A DNA stretch of 64,000 nt from Caprella mutica. Taxonomy: Eukaryota > Arthropoda > Malacostraca > Amphipoda > Caprellidae. The stretch's first letter is position 1; the number at the start of each line of letters is the position of its first letter. Below, piece by piece: positions 50,601 to 58,387 of this stretch. Made by a program: the position numbers and the translations under genes. A model generated the notes under the pieces. It did not search any database, was not told the DNA's origin, and saw only the letters and a list, made by a program, of their open reading frames with translations. The stretch covers positions 148,976-212,975 of the forward strand of contig CANNZV010001630.1 in the NCBI GenBank assembly GCA_947561585.1, written 5' to 3'.

Positions 50601-52489
50601 AAACCATAACGGTTGGCTCGCAAGGAACGTATACTTTGACGATTGACTTGAATGGTTGTATCACAGAAGATAGTTACGAAGTAATATCGAATGATGTGAT
50701 TCCTTCCGCAATAACTGCACCCGCTCCAGCACTCGATTGTCAAAATTTAACAAGCATTTTAGACGGAACAAGTAATATACCAAATGCTGTTTATCAATGG
50801 ACAGGACCAAACGGGTTTACATCCGACCAAGCCAATCCGACGATAGACCAAGAAGGAGAATATACTTTAATAGTCATCAATCCTGATAATAATTGTACGT
50901 CTTCTCCTTCGAGTATTATTGTGGCCGATAATTCCAATAATCCAAGTGCGATTATTTCGAGTGCCATCAATCCATTGGGTTTTGATTGTGTGATTGCAAG
51001 TATTGTCTTGGAAGCAAGCAATGCAGCAGCCAATGGAGAAAATTCTGTTTACCAATGGTATTCAGAAAATTTAAATAATCCAATAAATAAAGCGACGGAA
51101 GTTACTTTCGAAGTGTTTGGAACGGGTACTTATTTCCTAGAAGTAGTAGATACCATTTCGGGTTGTTCGGATAGCGAATTGATAGATGTTCCTGATTTGA
51201 CGACCTATCCGATTGTGGATATTTTGGAAGCACAAGAACTGAATTGTAATGACCAAGAAGTCAATGTGATTGGAGATGCCACCGTTGAGGACGTAAATAA
51301 TGCTGTTTATGAATGGCAAACTCCAGATGGAAATATCATTTCTGGAAGTAATACTTCTATGATTACGGTAGACCAAACGGGTTGGTATTATTTTACGGTT
51401 ACCGACCAAAATAATGGTTGTAATGAAACAGATTCTATTTTTGTCAACCAAAATCTAGATACACCAAACGCCGATGCTGGCACAGATGCCATCCTTCCTT
51501 GCGATGAAGCTGAAGTCTTATTGGATGGAAGCAATTCTAGTTCGATTACAGGTGAAGGATTGGCTTATAATTGGTCAGGAACTTCGATTGTAAATAATGA
51601 AAATACCGCTTCACCAAGTGTTGCTCAAGCAGGAACGTACACTTTGACTATTGTAGATTTGGGCAATGGTTGTGAAGACGAAGCTACGGTAAATATCACC
51701 GAGCCACCAATGCCAAGTGTCAATTCTATAGCCTTAGTTGGGCCAGGTTGTGCCGATGTAGTCGATGGAAGTATTACGGTTGATGAGGTTATCAATGGCA
51801 CAGCTCCATATTTATATTCAATAGATGGTGGTACATTTAGTACGAGTCCAGAGTTCAATTTCTTGGGAGGTGGAACCTATACGATTGCCATCCAAGATGC
51901 ACAAGGATGCCAAGCAGATACGACGGTTGTTTTGCCAGATGGCGGAACAGTTGAGATAGATTTGGGAACAGATTTACAAGTCAGTCCAGGAGATTCGACG
52001 CAACTCAATGTACTGACGAATATACCTGAAAGTGAAATCGACACCATTATTTGGACACCAAATACAGGACTTTCTTGTACGGATTGTTTGACTCCTACGG
52101 TTTCGGTTTTATCGGAAACGATGTATGAAGTAACGGTTGTTAGTACAAGCGGTTGTGAAGATACGGATGCGATTGTTTTGCGTGTCGAAGTCGAAATCAA
52201 TGTCTATGTGCCTTCGGCATTTTCGCCAAACGAAGATGGTTTGAATGACTTGTTGAGTGTCTTTGCAAGCGGACAAATTGAAAAAATCAATTTGTTTAGA
52301 GTCTATGACCGTTGGGGAAATAATGTCTATGAAGCTTTTGATTTTGATACCAATGACGAAACGATTGGTTGGGATGGAACATTCCGAGGCAAGGAAATGG
52401 ATCCCGCTGTTTTTGTTTGGTATGCCGAAATTGAAATGCCAAGCGGTAGAGTCGAAGTATTCAAAGGAGATGTGACTTTGATGAGATAA
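41603..52489 (+). CDS. giant secreted adhesin with two repeat classes and type B T9SS C-terminus
   Basis: 3628 residues. Signal peptide with likely cleavage after residue 36 (NSYG-QCPG). A Cys-rich domain follows (about 37-300). Block 1 (about 413-1396) has 12 repeats of about 70 residues around the pattern NPPxDxxIxCGDPLPPL and DNCGN (HYR-like). Block 2 (about 1400-2863) has 21 Ig-like repeats of about 70 residues around FCxGxSTTLDAGSG, WSNGETTQTI and YSVTVTDAxGCTGT. Further Ig-like and SprB-like repeats lead to the C-terminal 95 residues (VPSAFSPNEDGLNDLL, later WDGTFRGKEM and FKGDVTLM), a gliding/T9SS type B sorting domain. Likely exported and fixed on the cell surface, acting in adhesion or gliding. 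Ends with its own terminator. Confidence 0.92.
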   Translation: MYSIIHACKQNKSLLFSSAKTFLTFLLFIIVQNSYGQCPGTADCAVCNGQATVSGVVGATVNTGVSNVGGTVTPGAQGVGSPIELTATGCGAISLTLTVDFTWQTGFNSNWIHGIAFSNSPGWSAAQGNNPGGGWLFQNSIVGCCSSAAYGAGFYFDGTGQTSNCCGGATPGDASDNWGVFCTSGCPSFSFALEFCPIAGGTVTEAVTFTITDDGETGDWQLPSGCVFDLTIPVTINAAGTSLPESGIIDGVCAGEMVLLDAGAGCFDYQWSDGQAGPIIQVAPTENTTYCVTASSGVGCQTVACVDVLTMECCDAAAGSVAVNPPNPCPGSMINVSSSGYSTNPANTQTVFLTDDAGNIIDVSFSDSGTFTLPPNCANYTAYAYNFASGAQFPLTGFNISSFDCILACCDLVEIPVMAVDMVAPMFPSGPPNINVTCPTEVPPLDVLQWTDNCDIAGTVPGIESGSSDNCSGGMITRTWEYTDMCGNLGQYIQIITIDPVPPAMFLNPPADVNMVCGDPMPPLMDLQYDNMVAGACADSGLLPGSMDDQSDPCTGGTITYTWAGVDICGNNLMHVQTITVQPAQPAMFVNPPPDMMITCGEPLPPLLDLQYDNNLPGTCNITGIISGVESGIVDACGGMITRTWSGLDDCGNTLNYTQNITVQPAPPAIFTNPPFDMVIECGDPLPPLDDLTFDNQIPGDCSNIGTVVGTQSGLEDPCGSVVMYTWIGVDNCGNPLNYTQTITVNPAPPAQFVNLPFDEVIECGDPLPPLDDLIFDNNVIGGCANTGSIVGTQSGMEDPCGSVIMYTWAGVDNCGNSLNHTQTITINPAPPAQFVNLPFDDFIVCGDPMPALDPLTFDNGLIGGCQNTGQVPGSQSGFVDACGGEIQYIWSGIDNCGNPLNHTQTITIDPAPPATFMNPPADEFIDCGDPLPALQSLTFDNGLIGDCQNTGQIAPIQSGFVDPCAGGTFQYIWSGIDNCGNLVEHTQLIEVSPAPPAMFVNPPTDMVLTCDQPLPPILPLAFDNGLFGDCQNTGFVDGIQQGAVDPCTGGTIVYSWIGTDNCGNLLEHSQTLDVSPAPIPMIVNPPLDITINCGDPLPPLLDLLYDNNAFGLCQITGFVPGVQQGFVDPCFGGTIVYAWDGFDDCGNSFSHLQNIEVLPAPPAMLVNLPFDITVNCGDPLPPPLDLQFTNSLLGECENTGFISGIEDGFVDPCTGGLLLYIWDGFDNCGNSLTYTQNITVQPPPPPSFLFVPPDITVECTGIPPQEDLVFDNGAFDLCNITGTVQGFEIDDYGDCPRNIQRIWEYEDPCTGAFIMAVQNVLVDDFVPPIIDFPPPDITVCSEDDLPFPEELSWFDNCALGGFVLSEDIPAAPGIITRVWTVVDDCGNNAIQQQLITISEAQGVEIQGLPTICEGDFSQLEVIGGNFIDYQWSTGEFDPVIFATIEDTYMVTVTNEFGCTGTASFMVETNDPPVAVIDGITLICSGENTTLTASGGVNYQWSNGSMTPSITVTDPDTYTVLVVDAVGCSAAEQVTVEEAEAPIVTIDGDANICEGETSTITATGDGSFVWSTGETGDIISTELGGDYIVTVSNATGCSTTASFTVDASANPTPSITGNLAICEGASTMLDAGGGFDIYSWSDGTSNQTLEVTTTGTYSVTVTNTNGCTGTTQANVISSPNPTVTIAGSETFCSGNSTTLDAGSGFSTYAWSNGMSNQTIMVSASGDFTVTVTDMNGCTGTNMISVSESTSLEPVISGEPSFCEGESTTLDVGSGFASYAWSDGSDQQTISPSMGGMFSVTVTDASGCSGTTEINVTQNPNPSIDLGMTQSICDGENATLNAGTGFANYIWSNGTFNQTLEVGTPDTYSVTVTDGNGCTGTDDVLVNTSSATPPTITGTLNFCTGNSTAIDAGSGYANYLWSNGETTQNITVNTGGTFIVTVTDAGGCTATDQVVVEENTITEPTITGITNICSGEAANLDAGVYDMYTWSSGETTQNISPTSGGMYTVTVSNAANCTATASIMVEESPNPAPTITGDAAFCAGEVAVIDAGVFDSYIWSNNNTNQSINVTQGGTYTVTVSNSNGCTGTAEFEVEESSAPTPAITGILDFCDGEDTQLDAGSGFDSYSWSNGSTEQTTVADATGFYTVTVSNTTGCTATAEVSVTENTPTAVSITGSPTFCTGSSTLLGVDGTFASYEWSSGETTASIVVNTSETITVTVTDINGCQADNQVDVIESTALMPVITGVPEFCEGNTTTLDAGAGFENYIWSTGATTQDIEVATTGTYSVTVSDASGCSGTALVMVQEISSLMPTIEGTPSFCPGESTTLNVAAGFETYTWSEGSDNNSISINMPGLYEITVSDANGCTGTTSIMVVENPNPEVDLGEDQTICIGESSILVPEGMFFSYEWSDGSNNASISISDSDTYTLTVTDANNCTGTDEMLLSVIDLDDPTIFGMTSYCFGESSTLDAGAGYDNYLWSSGQTTQTIVANGSEVYSVTVSNTIGCSENTSVVTNEITEVSVSISGSSTFCTGTMATLNAGDGFDTYLWSNGETTQTIEVSSEDNYMVTVTTVEGCEGNDALLVIESDQLEPNIVGTLEFCAEETSVLDAGSGFDSYLWSNGESTQTIEVNNSDDYAVTVSDASGCTGETQVTTNQNEVLSTNISGILEFCDGEMTTLDAGSGFDNYLWSNGETTQTIEVDDSDDYSVTVSNALGCEAIASATTNEIQELTVEISGSLSFCTGFSTMLDAGDGYATYTWSNGEMTQSIEVSDSDDYSVTVTTASGCSGEAMVSTTESTALSPTIVGTTLICEGDLTTLDAGTSFETYIWSTGATTPTIDVTDAGMYSVTVSANGCEGETETAVAVEMPPVAGLASNTDQCEGDDSPIELSELLTGADAGGTWSEPVSTGALSTSTGTFDPLFLPADTYSFEYTVEAADVCPDASVALEVEILPLPTIQISGVQELTCADNQGDLSAMGSTAGVTYLWTTNDGAIVSDETQETITVGSQGTYTLTIDLNGCITEDSYEVISNDVIPSAITAPAPALDCQNLTSILDGTSNIPNAVYQWTGPNGFTSDQANPTIDQEGEYTLIVINPDNNCTSSPSSIIVADNSNNPSAIISSAINPLGFDCVIASIVLEASNAAANGENSVYQWYSENLNNPINKATEVTFEVFGTGTYFLEVVDTISGCSDSELIDVPDLTTYPIVDILEAQELNCNDQEVNVIGDATVEDVNNAVYEWQTPDGNIISGSNTSMITVDQTGWYYFTVTDQNNGCNETDSIFVNQNLDTPNADAGTDAILPCDEAEVLLDGSNSSSITGEGLAYNWSGTSIVNNENTASPSVAQAGTYTLTIVDLGNGCEDEATVNITEPPMPSVNSIALVGPGCADVVDGSITVDEVINGTAPYLYSIDGGTFSTSPEFNFLGGGTYTIAIQDAQGCQADTTVVLPDGGTVEIDLGTDLQVSPGDSTQLNVLTNIPESEIDTIIWTPNTGLSCTDCLTPTVSVLSETMYEVTVVSTSGCEDTDAIVLRVEVEINVYVPSAFSPNEDGLNDLLSVFASGQIEKINLFRVYDRWGNNVYEAFDFDTNDETIGWDGTFRGKEMDPAVFVWYAEIEMPSGRVEVFKGDVTLMR

Positions 52490-52510
52490 AGCATACCAAC
52501 TAAGAGCAAA

Positions 52511-52544
52511 AATCCCGAAGACCTACTATCGTGTCTTCGGGATT
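52511..52544 (+). terminator. terminator of the giant adhesin gene
   Basis: 12-bp perfect stem AATCCCGAAGAC with its complement around a 10-nt loop, followed by a run of T residues. Twenty-two nt after the adhesin stop and 20 nt before the convergent gene's stop. Confidence 0.9.
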
Positions 52545-52563
52545 TTTTTTTTTGGATAAAGAC

Positions 52564-53277
52564 TTAAATATCAATTCCAGTATCAAAATGGAAAGCATCC
52601 TCATCCACGCCTTTTTCTAGTAGATATTTAGTCCACAAATTGGCGGCGTTCCGAATTTTCTGGTCGTTCTTTTTGTCTACAGGATGTACGATGTAAAACT
52701 CCACATCAGAAGCATCTTCTAGACCACAAGCTTTATCGAAGGACTTTTTCAAGGCCTCGTAAGACAAGTTTTTGGAATGGAAATTCGCCAACTCGCTATT
52801 CTCCAACATATCCGAATAAATCAAAATAACTTTTCGATTCGCATCCGACTTGTTGAGCTTTTTTACGCCTTTGCAAATGGGCGTGAAAATGTGCGAGCTA
52901 TTCAATTCCTTACCCGTAAATTCAGCATTGACGCTATTCATTTTATCGAGTAATTTGCTTTTGAATTCATCAATCTCTTTCTTGCGCAAATATCTATTTC
53001 CCTCAAAAGAAGATTTCCCTTCCTTCAATTTGACGGTCTGGCTCATCCCTGCCGAAACATCGTGCAAGGGATAAATTTTGACCGAACCATAGTTGCGAGA
53101 ATCCTCTTTTTCTACCTCCAATAAACCCAAATATTTATCAATATCAGACTCTAAGTTGGCGCTATAATCTTGACCTTCTGTAAAGTCCAAGTAAATATAT
53201 AAATCGCTTCGAATGGCACTTTCTTCTTTACAGGAAATTGCCAAAAGAACTATCATTAAAAACATTAATTTTTTCAT
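52564..53277 (-). CDS. lipoprotein with vWA-like fold
   Basis: 237 residues. Lipobox in LLAIS-C16. The mature protein alternates hydrophobic strands and helices in a vWA-like order: DLYIYLDFTEG (a MIDAS-like start, but without the full DxSxS), SSHIFTPICKGVKKLN, and KVILIYSDMLENS. It probably lies in the periplasm attached to a membrane. It follows the coiled-coil membrane protein gene by 100 nt on the same strand, so the two may form one unit. No function is known to me. Confidence 0.65.
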   Translation of the reverse strand: MKKLMFLMIVLLAISCKEESAIRSDLYIYLDFTEGQDYSANLESDIDKYLGLLEVEKEDSRNYGSVKIYPLHDVSAGMSQTVKLKEGKSSFEGNRYLRKKEIDEFKSKLLDKMNSVNAEFTGKELNSSHIFTPICKGVKKLNKSDANRKVILIYSDMLENSELANFHSKNLSYEALKKSFDKACGLEDASDVEFYIVHPVDKKNDQKIRNAANLWTKYLLEKGVDEDAFHFDTGIDI

Positions 53278-53280
53278 TTT

Positions 53281-53377
53281 CTTTATTTTTTTGAATGTTT
53301 AAGTGTGTTCAAGTATCTACGTATCTACGTCAACATTGAACATAGACACGTAGATACACAGAACGTGAACACGTCGT
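53281..53377. repeat. inverted GTGTTC...GAACAC intergenic element
   Basis: Contains TATCTACGT paired with ACGTAGATA, with GTGTTC and GAACAC at the outside. The same style of element recurs at 58388-58475. It lies between two minus-strand genes. Confidence 0.6.
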
Positions 53378-54682
53378 TTAATTCGGATCCAACTCCGTAC
53401 AAGCTTGAAATTTCAAATCCAGTTTGGGCATTTTCTTTTTCCAAGACTTGGGCGACAAATGCGTACTTCTATTGACCAAATTAGTCGCGCGATATTTTTC
53501 AATAGCGATGTTATAACTTGCATCAATATAAGACTCCAATGCTACAAAAGAATTGAGTAACTCATCGTACACACGCAAAGACTTGTTGCGCTTCTCTATA
53601 AGCGTGTCTCTGGTATGGTGCAATTCGATGCTGTCTTGCAAATAAGCATTTTGAACCGTTTTCAATTCCTGATTCTTTTCCGTTTCAATGGTCTTTAAAC
53701 GGTTTTGAATGTTAGCTTTTTCCTTATCATATTTCAACTTCTCTACTTGGAATTTTTTGTAACTATACTCCAATTCATAACTTTCGTCGTGACGGAAATA
53801 AGCTGCCAAAACACCAATGATAAAGAGAATCATATTGAGAGAAGTAAAAATGATAATATTCAAATTACTCACCGCTTCGCCTGTCGTTTGTGCCAAGACA
53901 TAGGTGCGGAAAATAGAGACCCCAAAATTGAAAATGATAAACAACAGAATGCTTATAATCCCCAAAGCGGTATAATCTTTTTTCTCCTTTCTTTGCTTGA
54001 TAAACACACCACTAAAGTGCGCCAAAACAGGAATGGCAATCGCCAATGAACCTGCCATGATGATAGTGATGTAAAAGGCTTCTCCAAATTTTTGAAAAAT
54101 CTGGATATTCAAAGGTACTTCACTAAAACCAATGCCTACCAAGAGCAAAACATACAGGAAAGTCGATTTTAAATGAATAATCGGACTTTTGCGCCCCACT
54201 CGGTCTTGCACTTCTTGTAGTTGTTGTTTGGTTTCGATATAGTCTCTTTTGACCATTTTGTCGTAGTTGTCAATTTCTAGTTTTTTGCTGGCGAACTCCC
54301 TTTTGATAATACTTTCTTTATCGGCTCTTTTTTGAGCAATCAAGGCCTTTTCTTTGCCGATAAATACATCCTCTTGAGTATCAAAATGACTGATTTTTTC
54401 CAATTGCGTTTGATATTCAATATGAGGCGAATCCAAATAAGGTTTGCCTTTTTTCCAGCCATCGGCGATCAATTTCTGATATTCACTTTTAATCAAACCC
54501 TCGTTTGGGCTGGTTTGGCTATCTTCTAGTTGAGGTAGATTCATCGCTCCATCTTGCTCGCCAAGTTTCTCGGCTTGCTTTATGATTTCGGTATGCACTT
54601 TTTCGATGTGCCTTTTTTGAGCAGTAACCAGTTCGTTGACGGATACGCTCAATTTGCTGTCTTTCAATTTTTCTTTCGTCAT
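53378..54682 (-). CDS. coiled-coil membrane protein of unknown function
   Basis: 434 residues. The N-terminal 170 residues are charged and helical (AQKRADKESIIKREFASKKLEI). Four membrane segments follow (about 178-305: STFLYVLLLVGIGFS; FYITIIMAGSLAIAIPVL; ALGIISILLFIIFNFGV; IIFTSLNMILFIIGVLAAYF). A long coiled coil comes next (about 310-395: KEKANIQNRLKTIETEKNQE), then a short basic tail. It precedes the vWA-like lipoprotein gene on the same strand. No family recognised; a membrane scaffold or a secretion or defence module are possibilities. Confidence 0.65.
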   Translation of the reverse strand: MTKEKLKDSKLSVSVNELVTAQKRHIEKVHTEIIKQAEKLGEQDGAMNLPQLEDSQTSPNEGLIKSEYQKLIADGWKKGKPYLDSPHIEYQTQLEKISHFDTQEDVFIGKEKALIAQKRADKESIIKREFASKKLEIDNYDKMVKRDYIETKQQLQEVQDRVGRKSPIIHLKSTFLYVLLLVGIGFSEVPLNIQIFQKFGEAFYITIIMAGSLAIAIPVLAHFSGVFIKQRKEKKDYTALGIISILLFIIFNFGVSIFRTYVLAQTTGEAVSNLNIIIFTSLNMILFIIGVLAAYFRHDESYELEYSYKKFQVEKLKYDKEKANIQNRLKTIETEKNQELKTVQNAYLQDSIELHHTRDTLIEKRNKSLRVYDELLNSFVALESYIDASYNIAIEKYRATNLVNRSTHLSPKSWKKKMPKLDLKFQACTELDPN

Positions 54683-54725
54683 GATAAATTGGTTTTAATT
54701 TTTAATAAAATTTGGTTTCGGTTTT

Positions 54726-54783
54726 GTGAACAGGGCAATGGGTTTAAATCGGTTTTTCATTTGGTTCTGTTTGCCCTGTTCAC
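54726..54783. promoter_or_regulatory. 13-bp inverted repeat upstream of the coiled-coil gene
   Basis: GTGAACAGGGCAA at 54726-54738 pairs exactly with TTGCCCTGTTCAC at 54771-54783, 44 bp upstream of the gene start. It may be an operator or a leader hairpin; no factor can be named. Confidence 0.45.
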
Positions 54784-55033
54784 GGGTTTTAGGTTATGCA
54801 GTAAATTTGGTTTTGTTTTTCATTTGATGCATCAGATTATTAGGGCAATTAGAGGCAAGTTGCCAATTCTAATTGTTTGATTATTAATACAATATGTACT
54901 TTAAAGGAATTTAATTGTTTAGAATAAAATCGAATAAAGCAGTTTTCATTTGTTATACTTAATATGCAGGTTTTTTAACATTTCTGTAACATTTTGTCGA
55001 TTTTCCAAGAAGAAATATCGACCAATGCGAGTT

Positions 55034-55193
55034 AGAGTATGTTTTAAATTCTATTAATCGGCTGCAAGCGGTAAATTTTCTCCTGAATTTTGTTAAAAAT
55101 ACTCGACGTAATGAAGACTATGCCTGCGTTTTTTGCCTCATTCAGAACAAAATTTACTCGCTTTCGCTCAATCATAGAATTAAAACATACTCT
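55034..55193. repeat. MITE-like long inverted repeat, copy 2
   Basis: Left arm AGAGTATGTTTTAAATTCTA (55034-55053) pairs with 55175-55193, and inner segments (GTAAATTTT region) also pair. The central core 55092-55150 shares CTATGCCTGCGTTTTTTGCC with copy 1 at 40123-40180. It ends 15 bp before the IS4-type element. No gene inside. Confidence 0.7.
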
Positions 55194-55208
55194 GAAGACA
55201 TTTAAATG

Positions 55209-56742
55209 CTGTTGATTATCACGAATTAGCGATAAAAAGACTTATACGTTCTTTGAAAATATGATTAAGTTCTCGATAATACGTAATTTAGTGCATTTAT
55301 ACTAAAATAGTTCTAAATGTTCTCTAGTTACGCTACCGAACTTACTCCCCACAGTATTTTTGGTCATAAAGGTACAAATGCTTTATTTCCAGAAATCATT
55401 AGTCAATTAGGAGAAAATTTTGGTAACCCTATACCACAGAGTGCCCGAGATAATGCTCAAATGCAATCTATCTATAATTTTTTTTTCCAGCACTATGGTT
55501 AAACATGACTATATGCTATTATCCGAAAAAGATAGGTTGCACGCTTATTTTTCGGCAGCTCCACCGATGACAGTACTGGGCATTCAAGATACCACAGATT
55601 TAGATTTTACAGGTAATCAAGTAGCCGATAAATTAGGCAGTCTCAATTATGCTAACCGTAAAGGCTATTATGCCCATAATCACTTACTTTGTGACCAAAA
55701 TGGCGTTAGTTTAGGTTTGTTTAATCAGTTTATGTGGAATCGAGACCCCGATTATTTTGGTCAAAATAGAACCATGTGGCCTTTGGCAGATAAAGAATCC
55801 GTTCGATGGCTTCATCATTTTGAACAATTTCAATCTTTTTTCGCACAATTCCCCCAACATACGGCTATTGATGTTTGTGATAGAGAAGCTGATTTTTATG
55901 AATTATTTGAGGCCAAAAAAGCACCCAATGTTCACTTACTCGTTCGTTCTAGAAGTGATAAAACTTTATGTAACGACCAAAAATTGTGGGATACACTCAA
56001 CGAACAAGAAGCGGAAGATATTCATTTAGCTAACATTTATGATGACAATGGTAAAAAACATGAAATCGCTTTTCAAGTAAAATTCACCTCCGTTAGCATT
56101 CCACCCACTTACCGAGCAACTAGAGACCAGCCACAAAATAGTGAACCCGTTCAGTTATATGCTGTATTAGTGGAGCAGGTTAGTCCCTTACAAGATTGGC
56201 AAAAAGCACCAATCACCTGGCGCTTATTAACTACATTACCCATTACTACTATTGATGAAGCATTACAAATTCTACAGTTTTACATTCAACGATGGCGTAT
56301 TGAAGAATTTCATTATGTTTTAAAACAGGGAGCTAAAATTGAGAAAATTCAACTCAAAGAACCATCAGCGGTAGAAAATGCCATCACTTTATATAGTTTG
56401 TTGAGTTGGAAAGTGATGAATTTACGCTACGCAGCAACCGAGAATCCAGATACTAACATTGAAAAACTTGGGTTCACTCATAAACATTACCTAGTGCTAG
56501 CTCTTTTTCTTAATAAGAATAAAGGCACAAAACTTAAACCAAATATGCCTAGTCCTAACGTCAAACAATTCGTAGAATTGCTTAAATTGTTAGCAACGAC
56601 TTCAAAATCCAAAAAACCTCCTGGAGTAAAGGCTATTTGGATAGGTTTGGCTAAGTTAAATTTACTCATTCAAGCTTACGAGGCTTTCATATAATCAAAG
56701 AACATATTTGTTTTTCTTAACCTAATTCGTGATAATCAACAG
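55209..56742. mobile_element. IS4-type insertion sequence
   Basis: 1534 bp. Perfect 21-bp terminal inverted repeats starting CTGTTGATTATCACG, flanked on both sides by CATTTAAATG (55199-55208 and 56743-56752), a 10-bp duplication that is itself palindromic. It carries a DDE transposase gene with a frame break near its start. Confidence 0.92.
55317..56694 (+). pseudogene. IS4-family transposase, frame broken at a T9 run
   Basis: The start (MFSSYATELTPHSIFG) is in one frame to 55502, and the rest (to 56694) is in another. The N-terminal pattern NPIPQSARDNAQMQSIYNFF is the IS4/Tn5-type DNA-binding region. The second frame supplies the DDE core: GIQDTTDLDF, IDVCDREADFYELF and the YREK-like segment RWRIEEFHYVLKQGAKIEK. 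The shift falls at the run of nine T at 55478-55486; one T fewer would join the frames. So it may be a mutated copy, an assembly error at a homopolymer, or a slippage-controlled gene. Domain assignment is firm. Confidence 0.85.
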
Positions 56743-56752
56743 CATTTAAATG

Positions 56753-57310
56753 GCTTTAAAGGAACTATAAAAAATTAGTGAGCGTTTATTCTTTTGAGAA
56801 AAGCAAAAAGAGTATTTTTGCAAAATTACTAATGTACAGAATGGGTTTTAATTAAAATTTAAGAATATGTTTTAAATTTGACTTTTGACCTAAATCACAT
56901 TGCTAAAGTATTGAAGTTGGCATTTATTCTAAACTTGGAAAAAACAGCAAAGATGAAAGGCAAGCAATTTTAAACATCGCTATTATTTCCTTTGTTTCTG
57001 TAGAGATTTCAGCCAAATTGCCTTCCATCAATTCTAATTGTAGAATAGTAGCCTTGAAATTGAGCTTGAAGTTTAAATTTTTAGTTCTTTTTATACACAA
57101 ATATATTATGAAGACCTTCTCCTTTTTCCACCATTTCAGTTAGCGACTCTAGCTATATTTTTATTGAATAAGCCTTATTCAAAAGTACAAATACACTTTT
57201 TTTATAAAAAAAATTACTTTACTAAACCTGCCAGACGCAGGCCGGCTTGAGAACAACAGTTCAACAAAGAGAGTTTGGTAAAGCTAAATGGTTAAACGCA
57301 AATTTTTAAA
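56753..57310. other. 558-bp intergenic region before prfA
   Basis: No gene. AT-rich. Near its end lies a structured leader: CTTTACTAAAC (57217-57227) pairs with 57273-57283 (one mismatch), with an inner CCTGC/GCAGG stem at 57227-57241. It ends 27 bp before the prfA ATG. A regulatory role is possible but not shown. Confidence 0.5.
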
Positions 57311-58387
57311 ATGATAGACAAATTAGAAGCTATACGAGATAAATACTATCACTTAGAAGAACAACTTTCTGACCCTTCGGTGATGTCGGATATGGATCGT
57401 TATGCAAAAGTGAGCAAAGAATACAAAGACCTTCAGGAAATTGTAGAGGTGTACCAAGACTATAGCAATGTATTGGGCAATATCGGAACAAGCCAAGAAT
57501 TGCTCAAAGAGGAAGATGCCGAAATGAAGGAAATGGCTCAGATGGAATTGGATGAGCTCTTGCCTAGAAAAGTAGAACTGGAAGAGCAAATTAAATTGTT
57601 GCTCATTCCCAAAGACCCAGAAGATGAAAAAGATGTGATTTTTGAAATCCGTTCGGGAACAGGAGGAGACGAAGCCAGTATTTTTGCAGGCGATTTGTAT
57701 CGAATGTATTCCAAATATTTTGATTCACAGAAATTTAAAGTAGAAGTTGTTTCGACCAACGAAGGAACAGCTGGCGGCTACAATAAATTGGTTTTGGAAA
57801 TCACAGGCAACAATGTGTACGGAAGGCTCAAGTTTGAGTCGGGCGCACATCGAGTACAGCGAATCCCAAAAACGGAATCGCAAGGACGAGTGCATACTTC
57901 AGCTGCAACGGTTGCGGTTTTCCCAAAACTCGAAATGGAAGATGTCAACATTAATAAAGCAGACTTGAAACGAGATACTTTCAGAGCAAGTGGAGCTGGA
58001 GGACAACACGTAAACAAAACCGAATCGGGTGTTCGATATACCCACCTTCCTACGGGTATTGCAGCAGAGAGTACAGATGGACGTTCGCAACACAGAAATG
58101 CAGATATTGCTTTGGCTCGTTTGTACCAAAAAGTTTTTGATGTGCAAAAAGAACAGCATGATTCGAGTGTAGCGAAAAAGAGAAGGTCTTTGGTCGGAAC
58201 AGGAGATCGTTCTGGAAAAGTACGTACTTATAACTATCCTCAGAATCGCTGTACAGACCACCGTTTGGAAGGAAACAACAAGAACTTTAATTTACAGCAA
58301 GTTGTAGAAGGAGAAATACATGCAATAATAGAGGCACTCCAAGTTGCCGAAAACACAGAAAAAATGAAGGCAGAGATACCAGATTAA
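57311..58387 (+). CDS. prfA: peptide chain release factor 1
   Basis: 358 residues. The GGQ peptidyl-hydrolysis motif is in GAGGQHVNKTESGVR near residue 228-230, and the family features IRSGTGGDEASIFAGDL and SQHRNADIALARL are present. It recognises UAA and UAG and ends translation. Full length, ATG start, monocistronic, with a possibly structured leader upstream and a repeat-derived hairpin at its 3' side. Confidence 0.95.
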   Translation: MIDKLEAIRDKYYHLEEQLSDPSVMSDMDRYAKVSKEYKDLQEIVEVYQDYSNVLGNIGTSQELLKEEDAEMKEMAQMELDELLPRKVELEEQIKLLLIPKDPEDEKDVIFEIRSGTGGDEASIFAGDLYRMYSKYFDSQKFKVEVVSTNEGTAGGYNKLVLEITGNNVYGRLKFESGAHRVQRIPKTESQGRVHTSAATVAVFPKLEMEDVNINKADLKRDTFRASGAGGQHVNKTESGVRYTHLPTGIAAESTDGRSQHRNADIALARLYQKVFDVQKEQHDSSVAKKRRSLVGTGDRSGKVRTYNYPQNRCTDHRLEGNNKNFNLQQVVEGEIHAIIEALQVAENTEKMKAEIPD

